Source: Frateuria flava (GTDB lineage Bacteria; Pseudomonadota; Gammaproteobacteria; Xanthomonadales; Rhodanobacteraceae). From it: 64,000 nucleotides of DNA. Below are positions 44,152 to 52,236 of this stretch, piece by piece. The stretch covers positions 1-64,000 of the forward strand of contig NZ_JAGJRS010000022.1 in assembly GCF_017837635.1 (NCBI RefSeq). Direction: 5' to 3'. The position numbers were made by a program, and so were the translations under genes. The notes below the pieces were generated by a model. The model ran no database searches, was not told where the DNA came from, and worked only from the letters and a program-made list of their open reading frames with translations. Every line of letters begins with the position of its first letter. The first letter of the stretch is position 1.

Positions 44152-44332
44152 GCCCCCCATCCGCCTGTCGGCACCTTCCCCCGCGTTCGCGGGGGAAGGC
44201 CCGGTAGCGCGGCATCGCGCTTTGGTACTTCTCTCGCGGACAGGGAAGGCCGGTAGCGTGGCGCTGCGCCGCTGATCCTTCCCCCGCCTGCGGGGGAAGG
44301 CCCCCGAAGGGCGGATGGGGGAAGCCTTGCCG
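44152..44332. repeat. dispersed palindromic repeat, family R2 (two hairpins)
   Basis: Full R2 element between the two divergent promoters; together with them it accounts for the 343-bp gap 44081-44423. Confidence 0.85.
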
Positions 44333-44369
44333 AAAACCGCCAGGCGCCGCCTGCAGCCATTCCTACGAC

Positions 44370-44395
44370 GTAACCGCGCACACGGATGCAGCGAA
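44370..44395 (+). promoter_or_regulatory. putative ECF sigma-F promoter of the sigma gene
   Basis: GTAACC (44370-44375), 16 bases, CGAA (44392-44395). It matches the sequence I recall as the Caulobacter sigma-F promoter, and its twin before dipZ. It is 28 bp before the sigma ATG, suggesting autoregulation. Confidence 0.75.
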
Positions 44396-44423
44396 TCCCG
44401 GGCATGCGCCACACGTTCCCGCC

Positions 44424-45074
44424 ATGCCGGGCTTGACCGCCACCGGCACCCTGGTCCTAGATGAACGCTCTTCCCCCTGGGCGAGCGTCGACCCGGCCGT
44501 GCCTGCCGATCCTGCCAGCGAAAGCCCCGAACGCCGCCGCGCCGCGTGGATGGCCGCCGCGCAGGCGGGCGACCGGCGTGCCTACGAGCGCGTGCTGGCC
44601 GATTCGGTGGCGCTGATCCGCGCGGTCGCGCGCCGCCAGGGCGTGGCCCACGACCACCTTGACGACGTCGTGCAGGAAACCCTGCTGACCGTCCACCGCG
44701 TGCGCCATACCTACGATCCGTCCCGTTCGTACGACGCCTGGCTGTCCGCGCTGGCCGCGCGCCGCGCGATCGACGGCCTGCGCCGCAGCGGCCGGCAGGC
44801 GCACCGCGAGGTCGGCGACGAGCGCGCGGTCGCCATGCACCCGGACGAACAGGACGCCAGCAGCGAGAGCGACCGGGCGCAGCAGGCGCGTCACCTGCGC
44901 GCAGCGATCGCCGACCTGCCGCCGGGCCAGCGCGAGGCGGTCGAGCAACTGGGCCTGAGGGAGCTCTCGCTGGAAGAGGCGTCCGCGCGGACCGGTCGCA
45001 GCACCGGCGCGCTCAAGGTCAACCTGCATCGCGCGCTGAAGGCCCTGCGCGGCCGCATCCACGGAGGCGACTGA
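44424..45074 (+). CDS. sigF: ECF sigma factor (sigma-F type)
   Basis: 216 residues. Region 2 is about 50-110 (YERVLADSVALIRAVARRQGVAHDHLDDVVQETLLTVHRVRHTY, AWLSALAARRAIDGLRR) and region 4 is 155-210 (LPPGQREAVEQLGLRELSLEEASARTGRSTGALKVNLHRALKALR). The first 40 residues are not conserved-looking, so the true start may be later. The next gene, an NrsF-type anti-sigma, begins four bases after the stop. Divergent dipZ-msrB is the likely target, from the shared promoter element. Confidence 0.9.
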   Translation: MPGLTATGTLVLDERSSPWASVDPAVPADPASESPERRRAAWMAAAQAGDRRAYERVLADSVALIRAVARRQGVAHDHLDDVVQETLLTVHRVRHTYDPSRSYDAWLSALAARRAIDGLRRSGRQAHREVGDERAVAMHPDEQDASSESDRAQQARHLRAAIADLPPGQREAVEQLGLRELSLEEASARTGRSTGALKVNLHRALKALRGRIHGGD

Positions 45075-45078
45075 GCTC

Positions 45079-45747
45079 ATGGCCGACCCGCACGTACATG
45101 ATCGCCTGATCGACGCGCTCGGCGCCCAGCTGGCGCCGGTGCGCCGGTTGCGCCCACCGTGGTTGCGCACGCTCGGTTGGCTGTCGGTGGTCGCGGCCAT
45201 CGCGCTTGCCTTGCTGGCCCACTACGGCAGCGCGCCGATGCTGGCGCGCTGGGCGGGCGCGCCGGACCTGGGCTGGGCCGGCCTGGGCGCCGTGCTCACC
45301 GCCATCGCCGCGGCCTGGGTTGCCTTCGCGCTGGGCGTGCCGGGCCGTCGCGTCGCGTGGGCATGGCTGCCGCTGGCCCCCGCGCTGCTGTGGATCGGTG
45401 CCAGTGGGCTGGGTTGCCTGCGCGGCTGGATCGCACCGGCCACGCACGTCGCCAGCGCGCCGGAGGCGGGCGACTGCCTGTTCTTCATCATCGGGTTCTC
45501 GGTCCCGCTCTCGGCCTTGCTGGTGGTGCTGCTGCGTCGCGCCTGCCCGCTGCGGCCGGTGCTGACCGCGATGATGGTCGGACTGGCCAGCGCCGCTGCG
45601 TCCGCCAGCCTGCTGGAGATCTGCCACGCATACGACGCCGCCGCGACCGACCTGGCGATGCACGCACTGGCGGTCGCCGTGGTGGTCGGGGCGAACGCCG
45701 CGCTGGGCGGGCGCCTGCTCGCGCCCGGGGTTCGTCGCGCTTCCTGA
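45079..45747 (+). CDS. nrsF: NrsF-type anti-sigma factor (DUF1109)
   Basis: 222 residues. Six hydrophobic segments after a short cytosolic N-terminus (ALGAQLAPVRRLRPPWLRT). Cysteines at 113, 133, 156 and 182; C133 and C182 sit close to the two conserved cysteines reported for Caulobacter NrsF (131 and 181), which sense the stress and release sigma-F. A GGAGG site precedes the ATG. It directly follows the sigma gene. Confidence 0.88.
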   Translation: MADPHVHDRLIDALGAQLAPVRRLRPPWLRTLGWLSVVAAIALALLAHYGSAPMLARWAGAPDLGWAGLGAVLTAIAAAWVAFALGVPGRRVAWAWLPLAPALLWIGASGLGCLRGWIAPATHVASAPEAGDCLFFIIGFSVPLSALLVVLLRRACPLRPVLTAMMVGLASAAASASLLEICHAYDAAATDLAMHALAVAVVVGANAALGGRLLAPGVRRAS

Positions 45748-45790
45748 GACGCGCCGGCCGCAGGCTGTCGTCTTTACAGGGAGGACAGCC

Positions 45791-46396
45791 ATGCTCAGCG
45801 AACGCTTTACCGCCGCGGTCGACTACGCGCGCATCGCCCACTCGCGCCGCAAGGGCACCGCCATCCCGTACATCCAGCACCTGCTGGGCGTGGCCAGCCT
45901 GGTGCTCGAGCACGGTGGCGACGAAGACCAGGCGATCGCCGGGCTGCTGCACGACGTGGTGGAGGATTGCGGCGAGGGGCATGTCGCAACGGTCGGCGAG
46001 CGCTTCGGCGAACGTGTGCAGGCGATGGTGCTCGGCTGCACCGACGGCACCGCCGAGGCCAAGGCCGGCGTCGACGATGAGGGTGCCCGTCGCCGCGACT
46101 GGCTGCGCCGCAAGCAGGCCTACCTCAACCACCTGGCGCACGCCTCCGACGACACGCTGCTGGTGTCCGGTTGCGACAAGCTGCACAACGCCCGCGCGAT
46201 CGTCGGGGACCTGGAGCGTCCGGAGGTGGGCCAGGGCGTGTTCGCCCGCTTCACCGGCGGCCGCGACGGCACGCTGACCTACTATCGGCTGCTGGCCGAC
46301 CTGTTCACCGAGCGTGCGGCGTCCATGGCCAGCGCGCTGGAGCGGGAAGTCGAGCGCATGTACGCGCTGGCGGGGGAACCGCACCGCGCCGCCTGA
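45791..46396 (+). CDS. HD-domain phosphohydrolase (MESH1/SpoT-hydrolase-like)
   Basis: 201 residues. The HD signature is spread over H30 (YIQHLLGVASLVLEHGG) and H54-D55 (GLLHDVVED), with a later D129 in CDKLHNARAIVGDL. This resembles the hydrolase half of RelA/SpoT and the small MESH1 proteins that cleave (p)ppGpp or NADPH. Substrate not known. A GGGAGGA site lies before the ATG. Confidence 0.85.
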   Translation: MLSERFTAAVDYARIAHSRRKGTAIPYIQHLLGVASLVLEHGGDEDQAIAGLLHDVVEDCGEGHVATVGERFGERVQAMVLGCTDGTAEAKAGVDDEGARRRDWLRRKQAYLNHLAHASDDTLLVSGCDKLHNARAIVGDLERPEVGQGVFARFTGGRDGTLTYYRLLADLFTERAASMASALEREVERMYALAGEPHRAA

Positions 46397-46435
46397 TCGG
46401 CGCGACAATGGCGTGACGCTGTCGAGGAGCCCGCC

Positions 46436-47500
46436 ATGTCCGTCTTCCTTCGCTCGCTGGGCGTTGCGCATCCGCTGATCCAGGCGCCCATGGCCGGTTC
46501 CAACACGCCCGCGCTGGTGGCCGCGGTCAGCGGCGCCGGCGCGCTGGGTTCGCTGGGTGCCGGTTACCTGGAGCCGCAGGCGTTGCTCGACCAGGCGGCG
46601 CAGATCCGCGCGGCCACCGACCGGCCCTTTGCCATCAACCTGTTCGTCCTGCCCGACGACTTCAGCGTCGACGAGGCGCAGGTGGCGACCATGCGCCGTC
46701 GCCTCGATGCGCTGATGGCCTGCGAGGGGCTGGATGTGCGCACGGAGCTCCCCGCGCGCTGGGCGCCGCGCTTCTCCGACCAACTCGCGGCGCTGCGCGA
46801 GGCGCGCCCCGCGGTGGCGAGCTTCGCCTTCGACGTGCTCGATCAGGCCCAGGTGCGCGAACTGCAGGCATCGGGCATCCGCGTGGTCGGCACCGCCACC
46901 AGCGTGGCCGAAGCGCGGGCATGGGCCGAGCGCGGTGCCGACGCCGTGTGCGTGCAGGGCGCCGAGGCAGGGGGCCATCGCGGCACGTTCCTGCACCCGG
47001 CCGAGGAGGCGATGGTCGGGCTGTTCGCGCTGGTGCCGCTGACGGTGGCGGCGGTGGACGTTCCGGTGATCGCGGCCGGCGGGATCATGGACGGGCGCGG
47101 CATGCGCGCGGCCGAGCTGCTCGGCGCCGACGCCAGCCAGCTCGGCACCGCGTTCCTGGCCTGCCCGGAATCGGCCGCGGCCGACGCGTGGAAGCGCGAC
47201 CTGCCGCAGGCGCAGGATCACCGCATCGGCACCATCTACAGCTTCTCCGGGCGCGCGGCACAGGGCCTGCGCAACCGCTTCGTGGAAGCCATGCAGCCGT
47301 TCGCCGCCGAGCTGCCGCCGTATCCGATCCTCAACGCGCTGACCGCCCCGCTGCGCCGTGCGGCCGCGGCCGCCGGGCGCGGCGACCTGTTGTCGGAGTG
47401 GTGCGGCCAGTCCGCCACGCGGGTGCGTCCGATGCTTGCCGCCGAGCTCGTCCGCGTGCTGGTGGAGGAGTACGCCACGGCCCGCTGCACGCCCGCTTGA
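46436..47500 (+). CDS. nitronate monooxygenase
   Basis: 354 residues. FMN-dependent TIM-barrel enzyme that oxidises nitronates such as propionate-3-nitronate. Family blocks: PLIQAPMAGSNTPALVAAVSGAGALGSLGAGYL, CVQGAEAGGHRGTFL, PVIAAGGIMDGRGMRAAELLGADASQLGTAFL. It is the last gene before rsfS, separated by 75 bp. Confidence 0.9.
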   Translation: MSVFLRSLGVAHPLIQAPMAGSNTPALVAAVSGAGALGSLGAGYLEPQALLDQAAQIRAATDRPFAINLFVLPDDFSVDEAQVATMRRRLDALMACEGLDVRTELPARWAPRFSDQLAALREARPAVASFAFDVLDQAQVRELQASGIRVVGTATSVAEARAWAERGADAVCVQGAEAGGHRGTFLHPAEEAMVGLFALVPLTVAAVDVPVIAAGGIMDGRGMRAAELLGADASQLGTAFLACPESAAADAWKRDLPQAQDHRIGTIYSFSGRAAQGLRNRFVEAMQPFAAELPPYPILNALTAPLRRAAAAAGRGDLLSEWCGQSATRVRPMLAAELVRVLVEEYATARCTPA

Positions 47501-47528
47501 CGTGCCATAGAGTTGCGCCGGGTATACT
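47497..47528 (+). promoter_or_regulatory. candidate promoter of rsfS
   Basis: TATACT at 47523-47528 with TTGACG at 47497-47502. The 20-bp spacing is longer than ideal. rsfS is cut off from nadD here and would need its own promoter. Confidence 0.35.
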
Positions 47529-47575
47529 GGCCCGGCGCCATTCCGCGCCCTGAGTACGCCCCGAGGCACCCCCGC

Positions 47576-47983
47576 TTGAGTACGTCTTCCCGTAGCCAGC
47601 CTTCCGTCGCCGCCAAGAAAGCGGCCGATACCACCGACCTGCGCAAGCACGTGATCGACGCGCTGGAAGAGCTCAAGGCCAAGGACATCCGCGAAATCGA
47701 CGTCCGCGGCAAAACCTCGATCGCCGACCTGCTGGTGATCGCCTCGGGCACCTCCGCCCGCCACGTCAAATCCATTGCCGACGAAGTGGTCAAGTTCGCC
47801 AAGAAGGCGGGCGTGATGCCGCTGGGCGTCGAGGGCGAGCAGGAAGCCGAGTGGGTGCTGGTCGACCTGGGCGACGTGATCGTCCACGTCATGCTGCCGC
47901 GCATCCGCGAGTTCTACGGCCTGGAACGGCTGTGGACGGTGGGCGACCGCGAGCCGGGAATGGATGCGGCGAGCGCTGGTTGA
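47576..47983 (+). CDS. rsfS: ribosome silencing factor RsfS
   Basis: 135 residues. It binds L14 of the 50S subunit and blocks subunit joining during starvation. Family blocks: [35 protein letters not shown] and [28 protein letters not shown]. No ATG or GTG fits the N-terminus; the TTG at 47576, with GAGG 11 bases upstream, is the best start. rlmH follows 265 bp later, past an R3 repeat. Confidence 0.93.
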   Translation: MSTSSRSQPSVAAKKAADTTDLRKHVIDALEELKAKDIREIDVRGKTSIADLLVIASGTSARHVKSIADEVVKFAKKAGVMPLGVEGEQEAEWVLVDLGDVIVHVMLPRIREFYGLERLWTVGDREPGMDAASAG

Positions 47984-47993
47984 GGTCTTTGCT

Positions 47994-48211
47994 TCCCTCT
48001 CCCCTGCGGGAGATGGCTGGGCGAGGTGGCCCCCTCGCGGCTGGTTTTTTTGCGCCTATCCCCTCCGGGGAGAGGGTTGGGGTGAGGGGTCATTCTTGCG
48101 ATCGATTGGCGACGAAGCGCGTGCTGCTTTAAGAGCATCCTCACCATGAACATCCCCGCGAGCCCCAGCCCCTCACCTCAATCCTCTCCCCGAAGGGGAG
48201 AGGAAGCGAAC
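47994..48211. repeat. R3 palindrome cluster between rsfS and rlmH
   Basis: Several CTCTCCCC/GGGGAGAG arms at 47997, 48060 and 48180 fill the gap, with GTTGGGGTGAGGGG between. Confidence 0.8.
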
Positions 48212-48248
48212 GTGGCGCTTCGCGCCGTTTCATCTGATTGAAGCTGGC

Positions 48249-48719
48249 ATGAGAGCCCGCCTGCTTGCCATCGGCGAACGCATGCCCGGCTGGGTCGCCG
48301 AAGGCTTCGCCGAATACCGCAAACGCCTCTCGCACGAACTCCCGCTCGAACTGGTCGAGCTCAAGCCGGGCGCCCGCGGCAAGGGCCGCGACGACGCGCG
48401 CGCCATGCATGACGAGGGCGTCGCGATCCTCGCCGCGCTTGCGCGCGACACCCACGTGATCGCGCTGGACGGCCGCGGCAAGACCTGGTCGAGCGAGGAG
48501 CTGGCCGCCCAGCTGGCGAACTGGCGCATGGCCGGTCGCGACCTGGCCTTCCTGATCGGCGGCCCCGACGGCCACGCGCCCGAGGTGCTGGCGCGCGCCG
48601 ACCAGCGCTGGTCGCTCGGCCCGCTCACGCTGCCGCACATGCTGGTGCGCCTGGTGTTGGCCGAGCAGCTCTATCGCGCCAGCACGCTACTGGCCGGCCA
48701 CCCTTACCACCGCGCCTGA
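48249..48719 (+). CDS. rlmH: 23S rRNA pseudouridine1915 N3-methyltransferase RlmH
   Basis: 156 residues. SPOUT methyltransferase acting on the 70S ribosome. The knot motifs are LIGGPDGH and SLGPLTLPHMLVRLVLAEQLYRA, ending GHPYHRA as in the family. ATG at 48249. Confidence 0.96.
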   Translation: MRARLLAIGERMPGWVAEGFAEYRKRLSHELPLELVELKPGARGKGRDDARAMHDEGVAILAALARDTHVIALDGRGKTWSSEELAAQLANWRMAGRDLAFLIGGPDGHAPEVLARADQRWSLGPLTLPHMLVRLVLAEQLYRASTLLAGHPYHRA

Positions 48720-48729
48720 CGATTGGGGC

Positions 48730-49239
48730 CTAGGCCGCGAGCTGCGGCACCTCAGGGTGCGCGTGCAGCGGCAAATGCTTCGCCCCGGTGGCGAGCACGC
48801 CCGGGCAGGCGGCGGTGAGGTCGTCACGGGTGGCATCGATGATGACCAGGATGCGCCCGGCGTCGATCTCGTCCTTGAACTTGCGGTGCACGGCGTCCGG
48901 CACGTCGGTGCCGACCAGCGCGCCGGTCCAGCAGCCCACCGCCGCGCCCGCCAGCGCGATGGCTGCGCCGCCGGCCAGCGTCACGCCCAGCGGCGGCACC
49001 GCGACCGCGATCAGCCCCAGCAACACGCCAGCACCGCCGCCGCAGGCGGCGCCGCGGGCGGCGGCCGGATAGAAGTCCGTACGGCCAACCATCAGGTGGT
49101 CGGGAATCTGTTGGAGTTCGATGTCCTCGCGGGCGATCAGCGAAAGGTCGTCGTCGGGGATGCCGGCCTGGCGGGCGGCCGCCATGACGGTACGCGCGGC
49201 GGCGAGGTCGGGGGTGCTGAACACGCAGCGGGTTTTCAT
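48730..49239 (-). CDS. glycine-rich membrane protein, general-stress type
   Basis: 169 residues, no named family recognised. The N-terminus (residues 1-50, RCVFSTPDLAAARTVMAAARQAGIPDDDLSLIAR) looks like a small alpha/beta domain as in stress-sensor proteins. The middle (58-110) is a Gly/Ala-rich hydrophobic stretch (ARGAACGGGAGVLLGLIAVAV, GGAAIALAGAAVGCWTGALVG) resembling glycine-zipper membrane segments. It lies beside csbD in the same direction. Confidence 0.75.
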   Translation of the reverse strand: MKTRCVFSTPDLAAARTVMAAARQAGIPDDDLSLIAREDIELQQIPDHLMVGRTDFYPAAARGAACGGGAGVLLGLIAVAVPPLGVTLAGGAAIALAGAAVGCWTGALVGTDVPDAVHRKFKDEIDAGRILVIIDATRDDLTAACPGVLATGAKHLPLHAHPEVPQLAA

Positions 49240-49335
49240 GGGCGCCTCCCGGTAGGGCCCCGACCGGCATGGCCGGTGGCCATGCCGTATGTTTCGCGCG
49301 CACGGGTGATGGTTGCGTGGGTCAGTTGTTACAGG

Positions 49336-49369
49336 GTCGCCCGCGCCCCCTTCATGGGGCGCGGGCGAC
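49336..49369. repeat. strong inverted repeat downstream of csbD
   Basis: TCGCCCGCGCCCC pairs with GGGGCGCGGGCGA around a short loop. It may end csbD transcription on the minus strand, but no T run follows. Confidence 0.5.
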
Positions 49370-49384
49370 GGGTTTGGGGGCCTT

Positions 49385-49564
49385 CTAGTCGTCCAGGTCC
49401 TCGATCTCGTCCTGGGCCTGGCCTACGTTCTTCTGCACCTTGCCGGCGTTCTTTTCGAGGTTGCCGGCGACTTCCTTGGAGGTATTGCCGGTCAGCTTGC
49501 CGACGCCTTCCTTCACGGCGCCCTTGACCTGGTGCTCGGTGCCTTCGATGCGGTTGTCGTTCAT
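49385..49564 (-). CDS. CsbD-family stress protein
   Basis: 59 residues. The minus strand reads MNDNRIEGTEHQVKGAVKEG, then VGKLTGNTSKEVAGNLEKNA and GKVQKNVGQAQDEIEDLDD. This is the classic CsbD repeat (GxxxQxKGxxKExxGKxTGN). CsbD proteins are small, hydrophilic and induced in general stress; the molecular role is unknown. AGGAGAC lies just before the ATG. Confidence 0.92.
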   Translation of the reverse strand: MNDNRIEGTEHQVKGAVKEGVGKLTGNTSKEVAGNLEKNAGKVQKNVGQAQDEIEDLDD

Positions 49565-49792
49565 GCATGTCTCCTGCGGGCCTGCCGGGGTGCAGGCTCA
49601 GCTTGTTTATAGGGCGGCGCGTGTTTAGCGCTGGTGACAGAGACGCAAGCATTTCGCAGCCGTTGCCTGCCTGGTCGACAAGCAGGCAAGCGCTTGTTCG
49701 GCGAGGAAATCCATGCAGGCTCTTCCCGTGCCGACGACATGCGCATGGTTAGCGTGCCGCACATCGCAGCGCACGCCCCCGGAGGAGAAGCC

Positions 49793-50992
49793 ATGCTCGC
49801 CACCACCTATCGCCGGCCCTACCGGGTGCGGGTCGCCCACGTACCCGAGCCGGCGATCGAGCATCCGGACGACGCCATCGTGCGGGTCACGCGCGCCTGC
49901 ATCTGCGGTTCGGACCTGCACCTCTACCACGGCCTGGTGCCGGACACGCGCGTGGGCTCGATCTTCGGCCACGAGTTCACCGGCATCGTCGAAGAGGCCG
50001 GTGCCAACGTGCGCAACCTGAAGGTCGGTGACCACGTGCTGGTGCCGTTCAACGTGTTCTGTGGAACTTGCGCTTCGTGCTCGCGCGAGCTCTACGGCAA
50101 CTGCGAGAACGTCAATCCCGAAGCGACCGCGGTCGGCGGCGCCTACGGCTACTCGCACACCGCTGGCGGCTACAACGGCGGCCAGGCCGAGTACGTGCGC
50201 GTGCCCTTCGCCGACGTCGGCCCGACGGTCATCCCTCCGGACATCCATATCGAGGATGCCGTGCTGCTTACCGACGTGGTGCCCACCGGCTACCAGGCGG
50301 CCGAGATGGGCGACATCCACGAGAACGACACGGTGGTGGTGTTCGGCGCCGGCCCGATCGGCCTGATGGCCGCGCGCTGCGCCTGGTTGATGGGGGCGGG
50401 CAGGGTGATCGTGGTCGACCAGTACGACTATCGCCTGGAGTTCGCGCGCCGCTTCGCGCAGGCCGAGACGGTCAACTTCCGCGAGGTGGACGACATGGCC
50501 GTGCACATCAAGAAGATGACCGACTGGCAGGGCGCGGACGTATGCATCGATGCAGTCGGCTGCGAGGCCGACGGCAACGCCATGCAGACCCTGACCGGCG
50601 TGAAGATGAAACTGCAGGCCGGCGCGGCCACGGCGCTGCACTGGGCGATCAACTCGGCGCGCCGCGGCGGCAATGTGTCGATCGTCGGCGTGTACGGGCC
50701 GACCTTCAACCTGGTGCCGATCGGCAGCGCGATGAACAAGGGCCTGACCCTGCGCATGAACCAGGCGAGCGTCAAGCGCCACCTGCCGCACCTGATCGAA
50801 CACATCCGCGCCGGCCGGCTCAAGCCGCGCGAGCTGATCACCCACCGCGTGCCGCTGGAGGAGGTCGACGAGGCCTACCACCGCTTCTCGGCGAAGCAGG
50901 ACGGCTGCATCAAGACCGTACTGGTTCCGCCGCGCGCCGCCCATATCGACACGCCCGCGCCGGTGTCCCCGGCATCCAGCCACCTGCATTGA
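49793..50992 (+). CDS. zinc-dependent alcohol dehydrogenase
   Basis: 399 residues. Medium-chain dehydrogenase of the formaldehyde-dehydrogenase-like group. The catalytic zinc residues are C38 (CICGSD), H60 and E61 (GHEFTG); structural zinc cysteines are C90, C93, C96 and C104. The Rossmann motif VVFGAGPIGLMAA precedes VIVVDQYDYRLEFA. A strong GGAGGAG site fixes the ATG at 49793. Substrate unknown. A small gene of unknown function follows 14 bp later. Confidence 0.92.
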   Translation: MLATTYRRPYRVRVAHVPEPAIEHPDDAIVRVTRACICGSDLHLYHGLVPDTRVGSIFGHEFTGIVEEAGANVRNLKVGDHVLVPFNVFCGTCASCSRELYGNCENVNPEATAVGGAYGYSHTAGGYNGGQAEYVRVPFADVGPTVIPPDIHIEDAVLLTDVVPTGYQAAEMGDIHENDTVVVFGAGPIGLMAARCAWLMGAGRVIVVDQYDYRLEFARRFAQAETVNFREVDDMAVHIKKMTDWQGADVCIDAVGCEADGNAMQTLTGVKMKLQAGAATALHWAINSARRGGNVSIVGVYGPTFNLVPIGSAMNKGLTLRMNQASVKRHLPHLIEHIRAGRLKPRELITHRVPLEEVDEAYHRFSAKQDGCIKTVLVPPRAAHIDTPAPVSPASSHLH

Positions 50993-51006
50993 CGAGGCCC
51001 CGACCC

Positions 51007-51438
51007 ATGAACCAGGCGACAGACCATTCGCACATCCCCGACTGGGGCGTGGACCTCGACCCGGCCAGGCGCCCGGCGGTGCCGATGGAGCACACCCCGC
51101 CGCGGCTGGAGGGCGTGCACTGGGACCGTCCGGCGCAGCAGCCGCGCACGGTCGAAGTGCTGCATTCGATCGAGCGGCCCGGCATCACGCCGGTGTTCGG
51201 CACCAGCGTGCCGCCCAGCGCCGTGAGCGGGTGGATCCGCCGGCGCGCGTTCCAGCGCAGCGAGAGCGACCTGCGCCACTGGATGCTCCTGCTGCTGGCC
51301 GACCGCGTAAACGTGGCCGAAGGCCTGCTGGACGACGTGCGCCGCTCGCCGCGTGCGCGCGCCGCCGCCTTCGGCGTGGCCGGCGCGGCGCTGGCGTTGT
51401 GGATGCTGCGCCGGCGCCCGGCAAGACGTGCTCCGTAG
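51007..51438 (+). CDS. hypothetical protein downstream of alcohol dehydrogenase
   Basis: 143 residues, unrecognised. A Pro-rich N-terminal half (HIPDWGVDLDPARRPAVPMEHTPPRLEGVHW, FGTSVPPSAVSGWIRRRAFQ) precedes SESDLRHWMLLLLADRVNVAEGLLDDV and a short C-terminal hydrophobic segment (AAAFGVAGAALALWMLRRRP), probably a tail anchor. The 14-bp spacing suggests an operon with the dehydrogenase. Confidence 0.75.
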   Translation: MNQATDHSHIPDWGVDLDPARRPAVPMEHTPPRLEGVHWDRPAQQPRTVEVLHSIERPGITPVFGTSVPPSAVSGWIRRRAFQRSESDLRHWMLLLLADRVNVAEGLLDDVRRSPRARAAAFGVAGAALALWMLRRRPARRAP

Positions 51439-51500
51439 GGTGGGCTTCAGCCCACCGTCCACATCAGGCGAGAAGCCGGTGGGCTCAAGCCCACCCCACG
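51437..51500. repeat. dispersed inverted repeat, family R4
   Basis: GTAGGGTGGGCTTCAGCCCACCG pairs with CGGTGGGCTCAAGCCCACCCC, the clearest R4 copy, between two convergent genes. Confidence 0.8.
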
Positions 51501-51517
51501 TGCCCGGGGCAAGCTGG

Positions 51518-51763
51518 TCAGCCCGCCGGCGCGTCGTCGTTCTTGAACACTCCGCGCAGGTTGAACAGGAACAGCCCGACCTGCAGCGCGATCAGCGCCC
51601 AGGCGTGGTCGTGCCAGCCCCAGGCGACCCACACCACGTTGCTGAGCACGAAGCACCAGAAGCCCCAGGTGCGCTTGCGCCGCGACAGCGAGCCGACCAG
51701 CCAGGCGGCTACCAGGGTGATGGCCATGGCCGGCCATTGCAGCGCGTCGATCAGGTCGTTCAT
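51518..51763 (-). CDS. small three-helix membrane protein
   Basis: 81 residues. Three hydrophobic segments (about 9-27, 33-48 and 52-70) with SRRKRTWG between the first two. No family is recognised. It overlaps nothing and lies 16 bp after a DUF1622 gene in the same direction. Confidence 0.7.
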   Translation of the reverse strand: MNDLIDALQWPAMAITLVAAWLVGSLSRRKRTWGFWCFVLSNVVWVAWGWHDHAWALIALQVGLFLFNLRGVFKNDDAPAG

Positions 51764-51779
51764 GGGCAGATGATCCCGG

Positions 51780-52169
51780 TCACGGCGTGGCCGCGTGGCG
51801 GGCGCGTGCCGCCGCGGCCTCGGCCTCCCGCTCCTCGACCATTTCCCGCGAGAGGAACCAGTTGAGGCCCGTACGGATCACCGCAATGGCGCCAAGCTTG
51901 CCGATCTCCTGCCAGCTCGGCGCGATGGCGGTGGAAAGGATGTCCGCGCCCAGCTGGAACTCCAGCGCCAGCGCCAGGTAACGCGAGAGCGTGAGGCGGA
52001 TGCGGTTGTAATCGTTGGCCTCGCGCAAGGCGATCATGCGCGCGAACTGCCACACGGCCAGCAGCATGCCGATGCCGACGGTGACCGCGCCCACCGTCTC
52101 GATCAGCAGCTTGAGCCACTGCACCGCCTGGATCACCCACGCTTCGGTGGCGTCGAACCCCTCGCTCAT
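51780..52169 (-). CDS. DUF1622 family membrane protein
   Basis: 129 residues. Two or three helices: WLKLLIETVGAVTVGIGMLLAVWQF and LALALEFQLGADIL, then IGKLGAIAVIRTGLNWFLSREM, the DUF1622 block. Uncharacterised inner-membrane family. It is 67 bp from the hemerythrin gene upstream and may share its transcript. Confidence 0.85.
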   Translation of the reverse strand: MSEGFDATEAWVIQAVQWLKLLIETVGAVTVGIGMLLAVWQFARMIALREANDYNRIRLTLSRYLALALEFQLGADILSTAIAPSWQEIGKLGAIAVIRTGLNWFLSREMVEEREAEAAAARARHAATP

Positions 52170-52236
52170 CGGTCAGACGCCCGTGGGCAAGCGCGCGGCT
52201 GCGCGTACGCACCCGTCAGGGCGGGAAGGCGAGCGC

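Noticed and set aside
45488-47887. 799-codon minus-strand frame across nrsF, HD gene, nitronate monooxygenase and rsfS
   Set aside because: Crosses four real genes antisense; no domain.
49336-49369. Strong hairpin as a rho-independent terminator
   Set aside because: No T run on either strand; kept as an inverted repeat only.
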